Source: Druceiella hillmani (lineage: Eukaryota; Arthropoda; Insecta; Lepidoptera; Hepialidae). From it: a stretch of 64,000 nt of DNA. Shown here piece after piece: positions 1 through 11,429 of this stretch (position 1 is its first letter; each line of letters begins with the position of its first letter). A model generated the notes under the pieces. The model did no database searches and was not told the origin of the DNA. It saw only the letters and a program-made list of their open reading frames with translations. A program made the translations under genes and the position numbers. Location of the stretch: contig JAYKKI010000004.1 of NCBI GenBank assembly GCA_039881145.1, forward strand, positions 48,787,501-48,851,500. The letters run 5' to 3'.

Positions 1-137
1 ATGTGAATCCACGAAATTTTAGCATCTATACACAGAAGTAACATGTGAATGTTTCATCTGTGTATACGAACTTTTATCATCTATACATGAAATTTTATCA
101 TCTATACACAGAAGTAACATGTTAATCCACGAAATTC
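1..137. repeat. Short imperfect tandem repeat at window start
   Basis: A motif containing CATCTATACACAGAAGTAAC, followed by an ATCCACGAAATT-like segment, occurs twice about 80-90 bp apart, with a third partial copy between. It is cut by the window edge, so the full array size is unknown. Confidence 0.4.
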
Positions 138-679
138 ACAGGCTTACCAAAATCGGAGAGAAAAGTCACATTAAACTCGAAAAGAGCGAAAAACATATAA
201 ATTTGCACAAAATACCAAAGAAATATCACTATCAGTCAACAGCTTATTTTCAATTTATTTAGACTATGGCTGCAATTTTAGAATATGATCGATATTAATT
301 ATATTTTATTATTATATGTTATATGACATTAATTATATGTTATATGTTTTATTGTTATTTTTATTTCTCCGCAACAATTCTTCATATATTACAAATATAA
401 CATAAGCACGTTTATGAGAATATTTTTTTTGGTTTTATTATGAAAAATTAAATTATTTTTTCAATTATAAAAAATTGTAATTTATTTTTTTCTTTTCTGT
501 TTTCTGAGTTTTCAGGTTTTCATTTCACGTACTTTAGAAGGTAGAGTCAATTTTTACATATTTCTTGGTACACCAGCTGAAAAAAATTCCCATATCATCT
601 TAAAACACTCTCTAAAGTCTATAAGTGAAAAATTTACTTTTTAATTTTATGAAAATTTTCTATAAATTAAAAAGAATTA

Positions 680-1007
680 ATCTATAGAAATACAATAATT
701 TACGTAATCTATAGAAATTCATTCAATCATCTGCAGTAATACAGTAATTTACGTAATCTGTAGAAATTCATTTATTCATTTGTAAAAATAGAGTAATTTA
801 CTTAATCTGTAGAAATTCAATCATTCATCTGTAGAAATACAATAATTTACGTAATCTGTAGAAATTCATTCATTCATTTGTACAAATAGAGTAATTTACG
901 TAATCTGTAGAAATTCAATCATTCATCTGTAGAAATACAGTAATTTATGTAATCTGTAGAAATTCATTCATTCATTTGTAAAAATAGAGTAATTTACGTA
1001 ATCTGTC
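680..1007. repeat. 49-bp minisatellite with alternating dimer (98 bp) structure
   Basis: About 6.5 units of 49 bp share a core of CTGTAGAAATTC followed by TAATTTACGTAAT. Two subtypes alternate strictly: one carries TCAATCATTCATCTGTAG and the other TCATTCATTCATTTGTAA. The higher-order period is therefore 98 bp. No coding potential is seen. Confidence 0.85.
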
Positions 1008-3462
1008 AACGAAATGTAAATTTGATTCTGATTTCGGATTAACATTTTATGTAATTTATAGAAATTTGTACACACAAATTTCATAGCTTAGAAAGTAGAA
1101 GGTGATGATAAACAGACAGCTGAGCGTATGGATTCCAATCGGCCTTTTCAGATGCAACGCTTGCAAAGTAGACAATAATTATATTAGAAAAATTCGTGTA
1201 CACAAATTGAAAATCAAAAAGATTATAAAAATAAAACTAAACTTAATTTAGACAGAGTATCGAATTAAGTGTATATATTTGAGTCAAGATATCGAATTAC
1301 GTATATTTGTATGAGGTATAAGCAGGTGGAAGATTAGATTAAAAAAGATATAAAGGATTAAAAAGAATAATCATTAGTTAGCATTAGCATTCACCTTTAA
1401 GCACATGTTTTTCTTTATACTTTCTGTTTATTCTTGTCGCCAGTCTTGATCGCGAAAGAAAAAATAATAAATCAATTATTCAGATATCTTTTTAAAATAA
1501 TTTATAAAAAATAAAAACCCTTTTGCCATAATGTTTTCGGCAAAACGGTTTTCGTTTGAGGCAAAATAGAGAGAAATTATTTAAAGTGACGTAACAGGAA
1601 ACCTATACATCATACGTAATGGTTAATAAACATAATAATTTCCGTCAATTTGAATATAATATTCAAAATGGGCTCGCTTAAAGAACTAAAAAAATATATT
1701 AATAAAGACTCATCATAAAAAATAAATAATATGCGAAAGCGTCTCATTTCATAACTTTAATTTGTATATTTTTATTGAATTTAACATTATATGACCGCAA
1801 AAAGTTCAATTTACAACATTTAAATTCGCGATCTATATGCGATCGCGAAAAGGTTTTGCAATTCCCCATTTTAAATTTAATCTGCATGAAGAAAAACTCC
1901 TCACCATAATCCAGACATATTTCTCTATATAATCGCTTAATCTGACAAAAGTGCCAAAGCCAATCTTCGGAGCGAGACTGCATTGAAAGACTACGCTGTG
2001 AACGAAGCTTTATAACTTTTATCTGTCATCGTTTCGCGGGCCGCCACCGCCCGATAAAAAAATATAAAAACGGTCATTAGACGAAAAATTATTTTTCAAA
2101 CATCCCGCCCATCCATCAGCCTTTGTACAAAATGTGCTTCACCCCATTTCTCCCCCACAATTTGGCAAGTGAACAGTATTTTTTCATGGGCTTCACGCGC
2201 CATCTTTAATGCTTCTTTTACAACTATCGTAACAGTGCGTATTGAAAGTAAAAGCACATTAAGTTATAAGTACGTTTTTAGTATTTTTCAGGCCGTAATA
2301 AAATGGAGGACAAAAGATGCGGCATCTGTGTTTCGACTTCCGCCGCTCCCGTCGTCGGCTTCCTCTCGGCTCGATCTGTTTCCTGTTTTCTTTTGCTTAC
2401 ATTCGAATTTGAACTGCTCGTAAATAGCGTCGCGGCGGTCTGTTTGGACGCTCGTTCGTTCAACTTTCTTTCTCTATTTACTTTGAATTTCAAATCCAAT
2501 AATTGAAATTTATGCAGTCTATTGTATAAGGGATAATGATATTACGCTTCGTGAAATTATTATTTATCGTTAGCAAATTGGAAATAAGGCTTTTCTTGGC
2601 CTTGAGACCGCTATATTTATGTGTATACATTTTATTATATTTACTGGCTCGAGATATGATTAAACTATGACATTCGACTCTTTAAATTATAACTTTGTTG
2701 TTGATCAATATATTTGGAAGCAAAAGCGTTTATTCTTGTGTTTTGTTGTTGTTTATTTAAAGTGAAAGCATTTTATTGATCGTGTATTTTCGTTGTTTCC
2801 CTTTTAAAATGAGAATATTTCAATGCCAAAACATATTTGGATCTTGATGAAACTAATTTAGAAATAATTTTGCTGTTATTGTCTACAGATCATGGAAAAT
2901 CTGGCAGCATATTCCATGAACAAAGCTTCTCTTTTTTCAATTTTCTTTCCGATCTATAGTCTCAGAAACAATGTCTTTTCTAATTAAACTTGTCAAGTAT
3001 GAGTACAACTCTCACTACGAGGGTTCCATACACATTTAAATCCTTTTAAAGAATACACATTATTTCTATATACTATTTACCAATATTACGTTTTCAGAAC
3101 ATAAGTATATCGCCTACTATATTTTTCACATGCTTTAAAACAAGGTGCATGTATAAAAAAATAATAAGATCTAGGATAATCACTATAGTTTTCCCCCAAC
3201 TTTTCTCTGGGCTTCTAAAAAACATTAGGTTATCGTAATTTTATATTGAGTGGTTTCAGAAATAAGGGGGAAAATACTACCGAAAATTATGATATAAATT
3301 ATGATATTTTAGAGATCCTTATTATTAGCTCTTTCGAACTGCACCACATTATATAGGCAATTTAAAAATCAATTTTAGATTAATTAATTTGCCCAACCCC
3401 TAAAATTTTGATATAAATATTGCTGAGTGAGGTTGAGATATGTAGGGTTTATTTGTTTTATT

Positions 3463-3595
3463 ACTACGTCAAATTTCAAGTTTCTGCCTCAAGCAGTTCC
3501 TGAGAAAAACAGCTATAACAGCCATACAGACAAACACATGAATGATGTTATAAGGGTTCCGTTTTTTTCTTTTCAGACATAGAATCCTAAAAATG
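3463..3595. repeat. Interspersed repeat copy 1 (GGGTTCCG type)
   Basis: It contains a TCAAATTTCAAGTTTCTG segment, a GAGAAAAACAGC segment, an ACAGACAAACACATGAATGA segment and an ATAAGGGTTCCGTTTTTTTC end. The same order of blocks recurs at 5898-6005 and partly at 5608-5668. Insect genomes carry many repeats with this kind of 3' end; I recognise the pattern but not the family name. Confidence 0.5.
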
Positions 3596-4049
3596 CGTAG
3601 GGATGTTTCCTCACCCTGATTGGCGATGTATCATATATCGTTTGCCATTATAATGCGGAAACATATTTTCATCTTGACCGAACTGAGTTGAAGATGGTTT
3701 CGCTTTTTTGATCAAGGACTGAAGTTAAGTTCAATGTAAATACCACGAATGAAGTTTTTGTTATAGACAAAACTATATCAGAACACATTTATTTAATAAA
3801 ATTTATGAGTATCATATCAGCATTTGTCTAAATTAGATGTTTAACATATCAATACCTTCAGTTTCACCCAATCTCTATACAGCGTGTAATCAATACTACA
3901 CGTAGATCCCTGTCATTCATCTGTATGAAAAGGAAAACTGTATCAGCCCCTTTAAAACAAAAGTCAAACAACACGACTGTTCTATTTAACTGCTGATTTA
4001 TCAGCGCAATTAGAATATCAACATTTTACTCTGACCTTTCTGTCTTTGG

Positions 4050-4768
4050 AGGTAGCTGCAAATCAAATGGGTCTGGTAATAAGCGACTCCAAGACGAAGT
4101 ACATGGCTACACAAAAATCTCCACCAAATAATGCACATAATCGTAAGGAGATTGGCTCACATACATTTTAAACGGTTGACTGCTTTACTTACCTTGGATA
4201 TTGTGTTAACAATAAGAATGACACTATCTCTGAAATTCAGAATCGCATATCATCGGCCAATAGAGCATTTTTTGGACTAAGCTCCATCCTTAAATCTTCT
4301 TTTCTTACAAGAAAAACAAAATTATTAGTATATAAAACTTTTATTAGGCCAGTTCTAACGTATGGTTCAGAAACTTGGCCTTTGACTAGAACTGGAGAGA
4401 ATAAAGTGGCAGCCTTTGAAAGAAGGGTTCGGAGGAGAATTTTTGAGGGTGACAAGGAAAATGGTATTTGGCAAAGACGTCTTAACTCAGAAACCTATAG
4501 GTTGTTTGGTGAGCCTGATGTCATAAAAACCATCAAAATCAAAAGAATGAACTGGGCTGCCCACGTATCTAGAATAAAATATGATAACCCAGTAAAGAAA
4601 GTTTTCATCGCAAAACCTCTATCTCGATTCAGTGGAAGAAGATTTTAACATTCTCAGGATAAAGAACTGGAAAACCTAGGCGAAGAGTAGAACTTCCTGG
4701 GAGAATCTCGAACAAAAGACCTTTGCCCACCCTGGGCTGTCGTGCCAAATATGATGATGATGATGACT
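4050..4768 (+). pseudogene. Non-LTR retrotransposon, RT C-terminal fragment with (GAT)n tail
   Basis: Reading on the + strand gives MGLVISDSKTKYM, then FTYLGY, LTYGSETW, FERRVRRRIFEG and MNWAAHVSRI. This is the characteristic C-terminal part of the reverse transcriptase ORF of insect non-LTR elements. The frame is broken by a TAA near 4168 and ends at 4646-4648; homology continues out of frame afterwards. The segment ends in CACCCTGGGCTGTCGTGCC followed by (GAT)n, a typical 3' terminus. The endonuclease and the RT catalytic FADD region are missing, so this is a 5'-truncated, dead copy. The clade (RTE- or Jockey-like) is not resolved. Confidence 0.8.
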
Positions 4769-5607
4769 GTGACCTAACCAGTATGGAATCTCAACCTACT
4801 TGAATAATTGAACTAAATCGAAGTAGGTTATATCAATGCTCAAAAATATATAACGATATTGTTACGTGAAAACATGATATATGGTAAATGCTATAAAACA
4901 TAACATGATATAAAACATGATATGAAAAACATGTAGATGTTTTTCAGTAACTGAAGTTTTCAATTCGTTAAATGCAAAATCTCGTAAACGTATTTACTAA
5001 TAAATTACGTCATCTTAGTAAATAACGCCATCTAGTGATAACTACAAAATAAAATGAGTTAAGAATTTTAACAAAGTAATTTTTTTTGTTTACTGTTAGA
5101 GTTTATTTATTTTGACTTAATTTAATGCTGATTTATTCCACACCATGCATTTGCCACCTTCGCCTTTTTTATTGCAAGTGGGAACCGTTTGTAGTTTAAG
5201 AGTTCGATTTTCGAAATTTCAATTTATTTTGTTTTATTATAATAATTACAAATCGCCGGTTCCAAGTACTTTCAGTGGGTAGCACTCGTCAGGCTCTTCT
5301 TCATAATTTCAAATATGACTATTTCGGAGATTGGGTAGGTGCGGACATATTTTTGTTAACATTGTCAATAAATTCACTAGAACTATCTAACCTAAAATTC
5401 CCAAAAAATAGTTTTTAAATCCTTGTTACTTTCTCGTGCAATTGGTATCTAGTTAACAAGAGAAATGATAAGAGAAATTTATAAAGCAATTTATACAATA
5501 TATATAATTTAAAAAAATTCTATTATTTATTTGCCTCATCTAAAATGTGTATCTATATTGTTTTTATGTTACCATCTAAAATGTATCCGGATCAGTGGGA
5601 TTTGTCG

Positions 5608-5668
5608 CTATGCCAAATTTCAAATGTCTACATCAAATGGTTTCTGAGAAAAACGGCATGGATACTTT
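5608..5668. repeat. Interspersed repeat, partial copy 3 (GGGTTCCG type)
   Basis: Only the CAAATTTCAAATGTCTACAT and GGTTTCTGAGAAAAACGGCA portion is present, matching the middle of the copy at 3463-3595. Confidence 0.35.
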
Positions 5669-5897
5669 CAACAATATCTCTAAAATTGTCTTAAATAAAA
5701 TTCTAAAAAAATAGTCTTAGAGTCCCTAAAATTTTCTCTTTCAATCTTTGAAATTAGATTTAAAAAAAAATCTGTTACTTCCTATATTTTAATCTTAAAC
5801 AATAAAATTCATGAGAGTCAATCGATGTGAATTCTATTGTTTAGATTATATGCCTAATTTCTAGTTAAGGGTTTGAAATTTTAAGTTAGGGGCAAAG

Positions 5898-6005
5898 AAG
5901 GGACGTCAAACAGTTTCCGAGAAAAACGATTGTAACAGGCTTACAGACGAACTAACACGTGAATGATCTTATAAAGTTTCAAGTTTTTTCTTTTTTTTGA
6001 AGAAC
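5898..6005. repeat. Interspersed repeat copy 2 (GGGTTCCG type)
   Basis: The blocks GACGTCAAACAGTTTCCGAG, AAAAACGATTGTAACAGGC, TTACAGACGAACTAACACG and TGAATGATCTTATAAAG appear in the same order as in the copy at 3463-3595, ending in a T-rich tract. It is more diverged at the 3' end. Confidence 0.45.
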
Positions 6006-7148
6006 CTCTTGAAGTGAACACTAATAATTTACTTTTCTAATTAATAATTTACTTTACGTTAAAAGACAGTAAATATTTATTCTACTACTAAGTTATAAGT
6101 CGAATACTGACTACTACTATCAAATAATCTATAGTCATCAATTATTTTGACGGCGTTCCTTAATTAATGCATTACTTATTTTTTCGAGAAAGTACTGCTT
6201 CCCAACTTACGCCCATGCTCGATTAGTAAATACTAACTCTTTCTAAGTAAATATCATGTATACATACATTTTTATATCTATATGTTATAACCAATTAATT
6301 TTTCTTTCCAAAATTGCAACGTAATCCATGATATGATAATTATTATCCGTTAATTAAATGTATTCATGCAATAACTGTTTATTGATACGTCACTCGTTTC
6401 CAAATTTGGTAGTTTAATATTTATCTATACTGTATATTCATTGAATCGGATGAATAAACGTGCTGATAAACCAAGATTTAATATGAAATTTATTAAAATG
6501 GCAAATAAGAAAACCGCCAACTCAATTCGCAGAGTTATTTTATTTTTTAAATATAATTAATGAAATAAATCTTCAATAATCGACATAAGATCCGTCGTTA
6601 TTTATCACTTGCCATCGGCGTGTATACGAAGATTAAATTCCTTGCTTATGGAGTCCTTTGGGCTTTCAACTGGGATAAAATCCTCATCGATGGCCACGAA
6701 TATCAGATTTTGATCAAAAAATGACTGAAGAAATGAAAAACCAACTCATATCTCTTCAACCTGAAGACAAAACAGATGACAGCCAGAGGGCAAGAGGTCC
6801 AAAAATTGTGGTGAGTGATACGATACTCTGATAAGTAAAAGATACGTTGACCAATCGTTAACACTCTTGTGAAGTGGAATGAATCACGTGATAGCCAATT
6901 CTTTCCCGAAAATAAAAATTAATATTTCCATTTCCTCGCCAAAGCATGAAGTTGTTTTTCTATTGCTGTTTTAGAGAATGAATATTGCTCTGCCTGATAT
7001 TATGACCGGAGGTCTGTTTCAATAACGCTATATTTCTAGCTTTAATATAGGATATCGCGCTTGATAAATATGATCGGAGAAATCAAAATATCCTTCTTCG
7101 TATCTTTTTGAATCTATGTTCACAGTAAAATAAATATTCACCCGCCAT

Positions 7149-7229
7149 TTCATAAATTCCTTTTAGGGCGAAAAGCGACTATATATTACGCACATATAGT
7201 CGCTTTTCGCCCTAAAAGGAATTTATGAA
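7149..7229. repeat. Perfect 36-bp hairpin with 9-nt loop
   Basis: Bases 7149-7184 are the exact reverse complement of 7194-7229, with ATTACGCAC between. The repeat unit contains CCTTTTAGGGCGAAAAGCGA. In the opposite fold-back arm (10625-10665) only one side of this hairpin is present, so the palindrome arose, or was kept, in the left arm only. Confidence 0.9.
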
Positions 7230-7994
7230 GCAAGAGCATATCCCATTGTAAAATTTTTTTTATACTTTGTTTGTTCTTTACTTTCCGAAAGTTAGTTGTT
7301 AACTGAATGGAAGTTTAATCTAAACTCTTAATATACTTTGCGAGAGATGTTCAAGAAGTTTCTATGATATCCCAGAAATTGCTGGAAAAACTGGAGCATT
7401 TATTAGTACTCAACCTATTATTATCGTTTTTCATATTGACAAAATTACTTATATAATATATAGAATGTTGAATTACGTATATTTATTTAGGTAGTTATAA
7501 ATAAAGAAATGTAAATTGCAACGTATTAATTAATTCCTCATCTAACACTAGATCATCGAAACAAGCTCCGGTATATTATACTCATCGACCGCTAACCCCC
7601 GAGTAAATGCTCTGTAGATATTCTCTAAGGACAGCTCTTTACCCGAGTAATTTCCGGTGCGAAAGCTCTTCAAGTGGACGGCAGTACGACATACTTTTAA
7701 CGTATATGAAGGATTACTTAAACTGACAGCATATGTGGAGCATTATTTTGTATAACCTTAAGCAATTATAATACGAGTATTTGACAAAGTTGAACTTTTG
7801 TTTTATGGTTAATGGGTTGTTAGGTCAAATATTGAGAGAGGGTTAAAAATACTGTAATAAATATCGTTTCAAGTTCCCAACAGAAGTTTTGGTCTATCAG
7901 TAGAATCTATGCTTTATTTCATCATATAAAGGCATTCTTAAAATACTCTATCAACGTGGCTCAGCCCTTCTCTTTGGAAAATAACACTACTATG

Positions 7995-7998
<4 letters not shown>

Positions 7999-8081
<83 letters not shown>

Positions 8082-8084
8082 TAT
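7999..8084. repeat. (TA)n microsatellite
   Basis: About 40 TA repeats with one TG interruption near 8062. It forms the inner end of the left fold-back arm. Open frames across it are poly Ile-Tyr artefacts. Confidence 0.95.
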
Positions 8085-8085
8085 T

Positions 8086-9078
8086 TACCAATACTAATAA
8101 ATTTATATCTAGATGTATGTACGTCTCAACTCTCAATCACTCCTGCCAGGATAGTGATAGACAAGACAAAGTTTTATCTCCCTAAGATTCCTACCATAAT
8201 TTACTTTTAGCAACTCCTGAACCGCACCTGTTCGTATCCACGACCTTTACACGTTCTTTTACTATAAATTTTCCATATTTTTTTTATTTCTCCTAATTGA
8301 CATTTTTAAAATCTGATTTCATTCTTTCTATATTTCCATTTAATTGTTAACTTTAACCTGTTGGGTCAACACTATCTCTTCCAGTAACGAAATAAAATGA
8401 GACTTATTGTGTTTAGAACGTTATAAAAAATTGAATAACTAAAGGAAGAAAAACACAATAAATCTTTTTATTTGATATGTAAATGAAAATAAGGAAACGA
8501 TCAAGGATAATAAGAACAAAATAAGGCAGGTGGTGTAACCAGGGAGAATATTAGTGGGATTGGGAAAGGTGTCACCTTCCTGATACAACTTCTGAGTAGG
8601 GAATTAACAATGAATATCTGACATCGTAATCAAGACTATCAAATAATTTAGCGACGAAGACGGTAAATAAGTGTTCGTAAAAGAAAGTAGTGTTTTGAGA
8701 ATAAGAAGAATGCGCAGTTTCTGTAGGCCCAAACTCAATCCACGAGAAAACGGAGCTATAAATTTGGATTGAAGTTAGCGAGATTACTTTATATTTATAT
8801 TCCAGCCATTAAAAAGATATTTATATTATATTATTAAGAAAACTATATTATTAAGAAAACTTCTTCTAGCTGACAATTTTCAGCGTTCACGCAATCATCA
8901 CCTGTTTGCTGTGCAAGCTTCTTAACCAAACTTTCCATTTTCCTGTGGTACTCAACTACTCAACCACCTGGTCGCGGTGCGATCGTGCCAGAGTCTGATT
9001 TATTTATAAGTGAAAGTAAATTGTAAATGGTCGAAATGTGGTCGTTATGTCTTATAGTTCTTATGTTTTTCGTATTCT

Positions 9079-9079
<1 letters not shown>
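8086..9079. other. Central spacer of the fold-back structure
   Basis: About 1 kb lies between the two arms. No coding pattern is recognised. It holds a small ACTTATTGTGTTT and AAACACAATAA inverted pair near 8401 and 8450, and the rest looks like ordinary AT-rich DNA. Confidence 0.4.

Positions 9080-9082
<3 letters not shown>

Positions 9083-9129
<47 letters not shown>
9083..9129. repeat. (TA)n microsatellite
   Basis: About 22 TA repeats at the inner end of the right fold-back arm, the mirror of the run at 7999-8084. Confidence 0.95.
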
Positions 9130-9132
<3 letters not shown>

Positions 9133-9187
9133 CAGAAGTGCTATTTTCCAATAAGATGGTGTGAACCACGTTGATAGAATTATTTTA

Positions 9188-9480
9188 CCCCAATTAAATG
9201 AAACTACGTATTGTAGCATCATTTCTACTTTCTTTAAGTTCTTTACCATGACCTAGGTTTCGTTGTATTGTTACATCTTCAAGTGGGATAATAGCAAAGA
9301 TATCTTTGATCTAATAGCTCACCTGTAGATCTTTGCTAATTGCCCACCTGAATATGTTATAATACAACGAAACCTAGGCCATGGTGAAGAACTTAAAGAA
9401 AGTAGAAATAATACCACATCACGTAGTTTCATTTAATTGGGAATAATGAATTTCTACAAAATTAACGCCAAATATATTCA
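9188..9480 (-). mobile_element. MITE copy 1, complete, 293 bp, nested in fold-back arm
   Basis: It has long inverted repeats of about 110 bp: the CAATTAAATGAAACTACG side and the CACGTAGTTTCATTTAATTG side, each containing CCTAGG and CGTTGTAT. A one-sided outer segment contains TTAACGCCAAATATATTCA. The flanks are identical 12-bp copies of AGAATTATTTTA at 9176-9187 and 9481-9492. The left fold-back arm shows the related unoccupied site near 7936-7950. There is no coding capacity. The superfamily is not assigned; a 12-bp duplication does not fit the common cut-and-paste families I know. Confidence 0.8.
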
Positions 9481-11380
9481 AGAATTATTTTAGTAATGCC
9501 TTTATATTATGAAATAAAGCATAGAGCCTTCCTATGGACCAAAACCTCACTTGGAAAACTCAAATGATATTAATTTAATAGAATACACTGTTTCTCAATA
9601 TTTCACCTAAAAAAACCAATAACTATAAAATAAAAGCCAACCTTATCAAATACTTTTATTACCATTGTTCAACTGAGGAGGATTACACAAAACAATGCTC
9701 CATATATACAATCCGTTTAAGTAATCCTCCATATATGTTAAAAGTATGTCGTGCTGCCGTCCACTTGAGCTTCCGCACCGGAAATTACTCGGGTAAAGAC
9801 CGGTGCTTAGGGAATATCTACAGAGCATTTACTCGGGAGTTAGCGGTCAGCGAGTATATTCATTATGAAGTTTGTGTTGATGACCTAGGGCTAGATGCGG
9901 CATTAATTAATATGTGACTTAATTACGTTGCTATTTATATTTCTTCATTTACATACACAAAAATAAATATTTAAATTGAGGCCTTCGAGATGTGGTGCTG
10001 GATAATGATGCCGCAAACCATGGACGGCCAAAAGAAGGAATAAGTCCCCGACCAGTTAAAATTCGAAACAAGCCTTTCGACGATCTGTTACCGAAAGATT
10101 CTCAGTTACTTTAGACACAATGCCCGCTGGCAACCAGATAACCTCAACAAGTTGGTTATAGTGGGCAAAGTGGAAGAAAAGAAGTCTCGCGGTCGATCAT
10201 TTAGCCGTTGATGTAACAAAATAACCACTATTACTGGTCTTCCCGTAGCAACCGCTCTGAGATAAGCTGTAAAACAAACAAAATGGAGGAAGGTTGTAAA
10301 TAAAACCACGAATGCCTTTCAACGACACGTCCTTAGGAAACGATCAGGAAGAAAAAGAGATAAAAATACATAATTCAACATTCGACACATGGCATAAATA
10401 AATAATTTGTCAATATCAATATACTAACAAAACTCAAATATACTAACAAAACAAAAATATACTAACAAAACCCTCCACCTTTCCCAGCGATGTTATAGAG
10501 ACCTCAAACATATCTGGTAAAGTATTTAAAGAGCGCCGGTTTAATCTTCTGTTCAGTTAGCAACTAACTTTCGGCAAATAATGAATAAACAAAGTATAGA
10601 AATTTCACAATAGAATTTAACGTACTCTTGCTTCATAAATTCCTTTTAGGGCGAAATTCGGCTACATATGGGTAACATTTGCACAATGATGGATGAAGAT
10701 TTGTTTACTCCTGTGTGAAGGATATTTTGATTTTTCCCATAATACTTGTCAAAATCTAAAGGATATTTGATTTCTCCCATAATACTTGTCAAGCGCGACC
10801 TCCTACATTAAACTTTGAAAAATTAAAAAGCTTTATTGAATCAGGCCCCTGGTTAAGTTCACAATATCAGGCAGGTACTTATGCTCTCAAACTGCAATAA
10901 AAAAATTACTTCATGCTTTGGGGGAAGAAATGGAAATATTTAATTACCGGCGAAAAATTAGCTATCACATGATCTAACATGCGTTCGACTAAGAGAGACC
11001 AAAAATTGATTATAGTATCTTTTATCATATTACTCGCCACAATTTTCGGGCTTCTCGCTCTCCGGCTATCATCTGTTTTACTCACTATGTAATTATTTGC
11101 GCCATAAAAAAATTAAAGACGCAGACCGTCTTAAGTTTGACGAGAGTTGTGTTGGTTTTTCCTTTCCTGGATCATTGCAGTTCTTGTTTCCAGTCAAAAG
11201 CACATCGACGACAGTTATAGATAATGAAGGAGCTTATGTAATTGAAGATTGATTTTATTAATTGTGTTTAAAAAATGAAATAACCGTGAATTGAGTTGGC
11301 GGTTTTCTTAATTGACAACTTAATAATTGTCATATTATACATTCGTGTATCAGCACGACCGTTCACCTGATTCCCCCGTG

Positions 11381-11384
<4 letters not shown>

Positions 11385-11429
<45 letters not shown>
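11385..11429. repeat. (TA)n microsatellite
   Basis: About 22 TA repeats directly outside the right fold-back arm. Two overlapping open frames across it are repeat artefacts. Confidence 0.95.

Larger units (their letters stand above)
6434..8085 (+). repeat. Left arm of a ~4.9 kb inverted (fold-back) structure
   Basis: The arm is the diverged reverse complement of 9080-11380. Exact anchors: the 22 bp at 6507-6528 equal the reverse complement of 11288-11309; the 31 bp at 7206-7236 equal that of 10625-10655. Long similar blocks include 7670-7720 against 9718-9780 and 7946-7998 against 9134-9180. The inner end of each arm carries a (TA)n run. It encodes no recognisable protein. It could be a long-TIR transposon or two copies of one element inserted head to head. 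Confidence 0.75.
9080..11380 (-). repeat. Right arm of the ~4.9 kb inverted (fold-back) structure
   Basis: It is the reverse-complement partner of 6434-8085, longer because a MITE is inserted at 9188-9480. The terminal similarity extends to about 11375, just before another (TA)n run; in the left arm it fades near 6434. The ORF-like stretch at 9735-9917 has no matching open frame in the other arm and is not taken as a gene. Confidence 0.7.

Noticed and set aside
2169..2506. Overlapping frames on both strands around 2.2-2.5 kb
   Set aside because: GC-richer local composition gives open frames on both strands; no splice or motif evidence for an exon.
7956..8210. Open frame of 84 codons across (TA)n
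   Set aside because: Mostly alternating Ile-Tyr from the microsatellite; the same applies to frames at 8960, 11268, 11327, 13601, 13741, 24459, 24548, 30222, 45577, 51593 and 51603.
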